Below are positions 6,346 to 6,816 of a stretch of 6,816 nt of DNA, piece after piece. The number at the start of each line of letters is the position of its first letter. Position 1 is the stretch's first letter. The notes under the pieces were generated by a model. The model searched no databases, had not been told where the DNA came from, and saw only the letters and a program-made list of their open reading frames with translations. Made by a program: the position numbers and the translations under genes. The stretch is from Desulfonatronospira sp964577315 (lineage in GTDB: Bacteria > Desulfobacterota > Desulfovibrionia > Desulfovibrionales > Desulfonatronovibrionaceae), in NCBI GenBank assembly GCA_964577315.1, contig CAZNYT010000097.1:1-6816 (forward strand). Direction: 5' to 3'.

Positions 6346-6374
6346 TTGCTAATCTACGCGATCGCCTATATGAT
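6346..6374 (+). promoter_or_regulatory. Sigma70-type promoter of the rightward (Cro-like) operon
   Basis: TTGCTA (6346-6351, 4 of 6 matches), a 17-base spacer, then TATGAT (6369-6374, 5 of 6 matches). The predicted start near 6381 leaves about 35 bases before the Cro-like ATG. Its -10 shares a base with the leftward -35 and its -35 shares a base with the leftward -10, so both promoters cannot be occupied at once. Confidence 0.65.
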
Positions 6375-6379
6375 GTCAA
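6351..6379 (-). promoter_or_regulatory. Sigma70-type promoter of the leftward operon
   Basis: On the minus strand a perfect TTGACA (6379-6374) is followed by a 17-base spacer and TAGATT (6356-6351), 4 of 6 matches to TATAAT. The predicted start near 6344 leaves a leader of about 28 bases before the ATG at 6316. It overlaps the rightward promoter almost completely, and its spacer contains the palindrome at 6358-6365. Confidence 0.75.
6352..6371. promoter_or_regulatory. Candidate operator: dyad centred on GCGATCGC
   Basis: The core GCGATCGC (6358-6365) is a perfect 8-base palindrome. Extending it, 8 of 10 base pairs of the 20-base dyad 6352-6371 are symmetric. It sits in the centre of the spacer of both divergent promoters, where a bound dimer would block both, or favour one by touching polymerase. 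The Cro-like protein encoded next to it is the natural candidate ligand. The core contains GATC, so Dam methylation could affect binding if the host has Dam. Confidence 0.45.
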
Positions 6380-6415
6380 GTAGAACGTGCAAAAAATTAC
6401 ACACAGGAGTAACCG

Positions 6416-6607
6416 ATGCTGACGGTGGACGAAATACAGGCGGCGCTTTCCGCGCGCAACCTAAGCGAGACGGCCCGCGATACCGGGCTCGCCTACGATA
6501 CCGTTTGGCGGGTGCGCCACGGCAAAACGGCGCGGGTCAGCTACCAAACCCTTAAAACACTGAGCGATTACCTCCAGGACGCGGATCAGGAGAACAGCGA
6601 TGTGTGA
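6416..6607 (+). CDS. Cro-like helix-turn-helix repressor, 63 aa
   Basis: A short DNA-binding protein. Residues 16-36 form a classical helix-turn-helix: A20 in the first helix, G24 at the turn and V30 in the recognition helix keep the canonical 5-9-15 spacing. The recognition helix (about 27-35, YDTVWRVRH) is basic. The remaining helix (YQTLKTLSDYL, 43-53) looks like the last helix of a lambda-type repressor domain. There is no C-terminal cleavage or oligomerisation domain, so it resembles Cro rather than a full CI. ATG start with AGGAG (6405-6409) 6 bases upstream. It is the first rightward gene, directly downstream of the shared promoter region. It probably regulates that region, and so both operons; this is inferred from position and fold. 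Its end overlaps the next gene by 8 bases. Confidence 0.85.
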   Translation: MLTVDEIQAALSARNLSETARDTGLAYDTVWRVRHGKTARVSYQTLKTLSDYLQDADQENSDV

Positions 6608-6816
6608 TGTGGATGTAGAGCGCCTAGTGGCGGCCCTGCGTCCACTTACTGAGCGTGTCCGCACAGACGTGTCCGCGGTCAAACGCGATGGTTTTATGGG
6701 CTGGACGAACCAGCCGCTGACGCTTTCGCGCTTGCGCGCGCATCTTAGTGGGGGTCCGGCTCGGGGGGTGTGCCCCATACAGGCCGGCGATGACCGCACC
6801 TGTGTAGGGCTGCTGG
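6600..6816 (+). CDS. Probable primase-polymerase (AEP/TOTE-type), N-terminus only, partial at right edge
   Basis: Open from ATG 6600 to the window edge (72 codons), with AGGAG (6588-6592) 7 bases upstream and an 8-base overlap with the Cro-like gene. The visible part reads RLVAALRPLTERV near the start, then GWTNQPLT (about 35-42), LRAHLSGGPARGVCPI (about 46-61) and DDRTCVGLL at the edge. From memory, this HL-x-G-x4-GV-x-P pattern followed by a hydrophobic strand is the N-terminus of archaeo-eukaryotic primase domains of phage and TOTE-system primase-polymerases. The catalytic Asp-x-Asp should then come directly after the edge. That residue pair is not visible, so the call is an inference. If correct, the protein would make primers, or prime and extend, at the phage origin. 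The alternative is an unrelated phage protein with a similar N-terminal strand pattern. Confidence 0.6.
   Translation, partial: MCDVDVERLVAALRPLTERVRTDVSAVKRDGFMGWTNQPLTLSRLRAHLSGGPARGVCPIQAGDDRTCVGLL

Noticed and set aside
6358..6365. GCGATCGC as a cyanobacterial HIP1 repeat
   Set aside because: HIP1 is highly iterated in cyanobacterial genomes. Here I noticed a single copy, in a promoter spacer, and the genes are phage genes, so an operator is the better reading.
5984..6379. A longer version of the 110-aa protein starting at TTG 6379
   Set aside because: The TTG is part of the leftward -35 box TTGACA, upstream of the predicted transcription start. ATG 6316 has a strong ribosome site.
6461..6799. 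A 112-codon minus-strand frame opposite the Cro-like and primase-like genes
   Set aside because: It is antisense to a helix-turn-helix gene with a good ribosome site and canonical spacing, and its own translation shows no domain.
1..6816. CRISPR arrays, tRNA or rRNA genes, insertion sequences, attachment sites
   Set aside because: No regularly spaced direct repeats, cloverleaf sequence, transposase or terminal inverted repeats were found by reading both strands. The only mobile-type gene is the HNH endonuclease.

Overview
The window is the early (replication and regulation) region of a double-stranded DNA bacteriophage or prophage, about 60% GC in most genes. This rests on protein content: a family A DNA polymerase of the phage type, a DUF2815 single-stranded DNA-binding protein, a DUF2800 Cas4-like nuclease, a VRR-NUC nuclease, an SNF2 helicase, a free-standing HNH endonuclease and a small Cro-like repressor, packed almost without gaps. 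From general knowledge, this set resembles siphophages of proteobacteria such as the Chi/Enc34 group. The GC content fits a proteobacterial host, but host and phage genus cannot be fixed from sequence alone. No integrase, structural gene, tRNA or CRISPR array is visible, so temperate or lytic life style is undecided.

Leftward operon (minus strand, read from right to left). A sigma70-like promoter (6351-6379) precedes a 110-aa protein of unknown function. It is followed by the DUF2800 nuclease (8-base overlap) and the DUF2815 SSB, whose ribosome binding site overlaps the DUF2800 stop codon. After SSB come a strong leftward intrinsic terminator (4194-4220) and a perfect extended -10 element just before it. 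Beyond these lie an AT-richer HNH endonuclease gene, DNA polymerase (TTG start, overlapping the HNH stop), VRR-NUC, and an SNF2-type helicase (GTG start, overlapping VRR-NUC). The helicase runs off the left edge.

Rightward operon (plus strand). A 63-aa Cro-like helix-turn-helix protein (6416-6607) overlaps the start of a second gene (6600 to the right edge). That gene's visible N-terminus resembles phage/TOTE-type primase-polymerases of the archaeo-eukaryotic primase superfamily.

The two operons diverge from 6317-6415. There, two opposite promoters lie on the same roughly 34 bases, each with a 17-base spacer, and the shared spacer is centred on a perfect 8-base palindrome (GCGATCGC). This looks like a compact switch in which polymerase can occupy only one promoter at a time and the Cro-like protein may bind in the middle.

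As a whole the leftward genes supply strand synthesis (Pol), strand protection (SSB), DNA remodelling (SNF2) and two different PD-(D/E)XK nucleases for recombination or end processing. The rightward operon may supply priming. The HNH gene looks like a mobile insertion between SSB and Pol.
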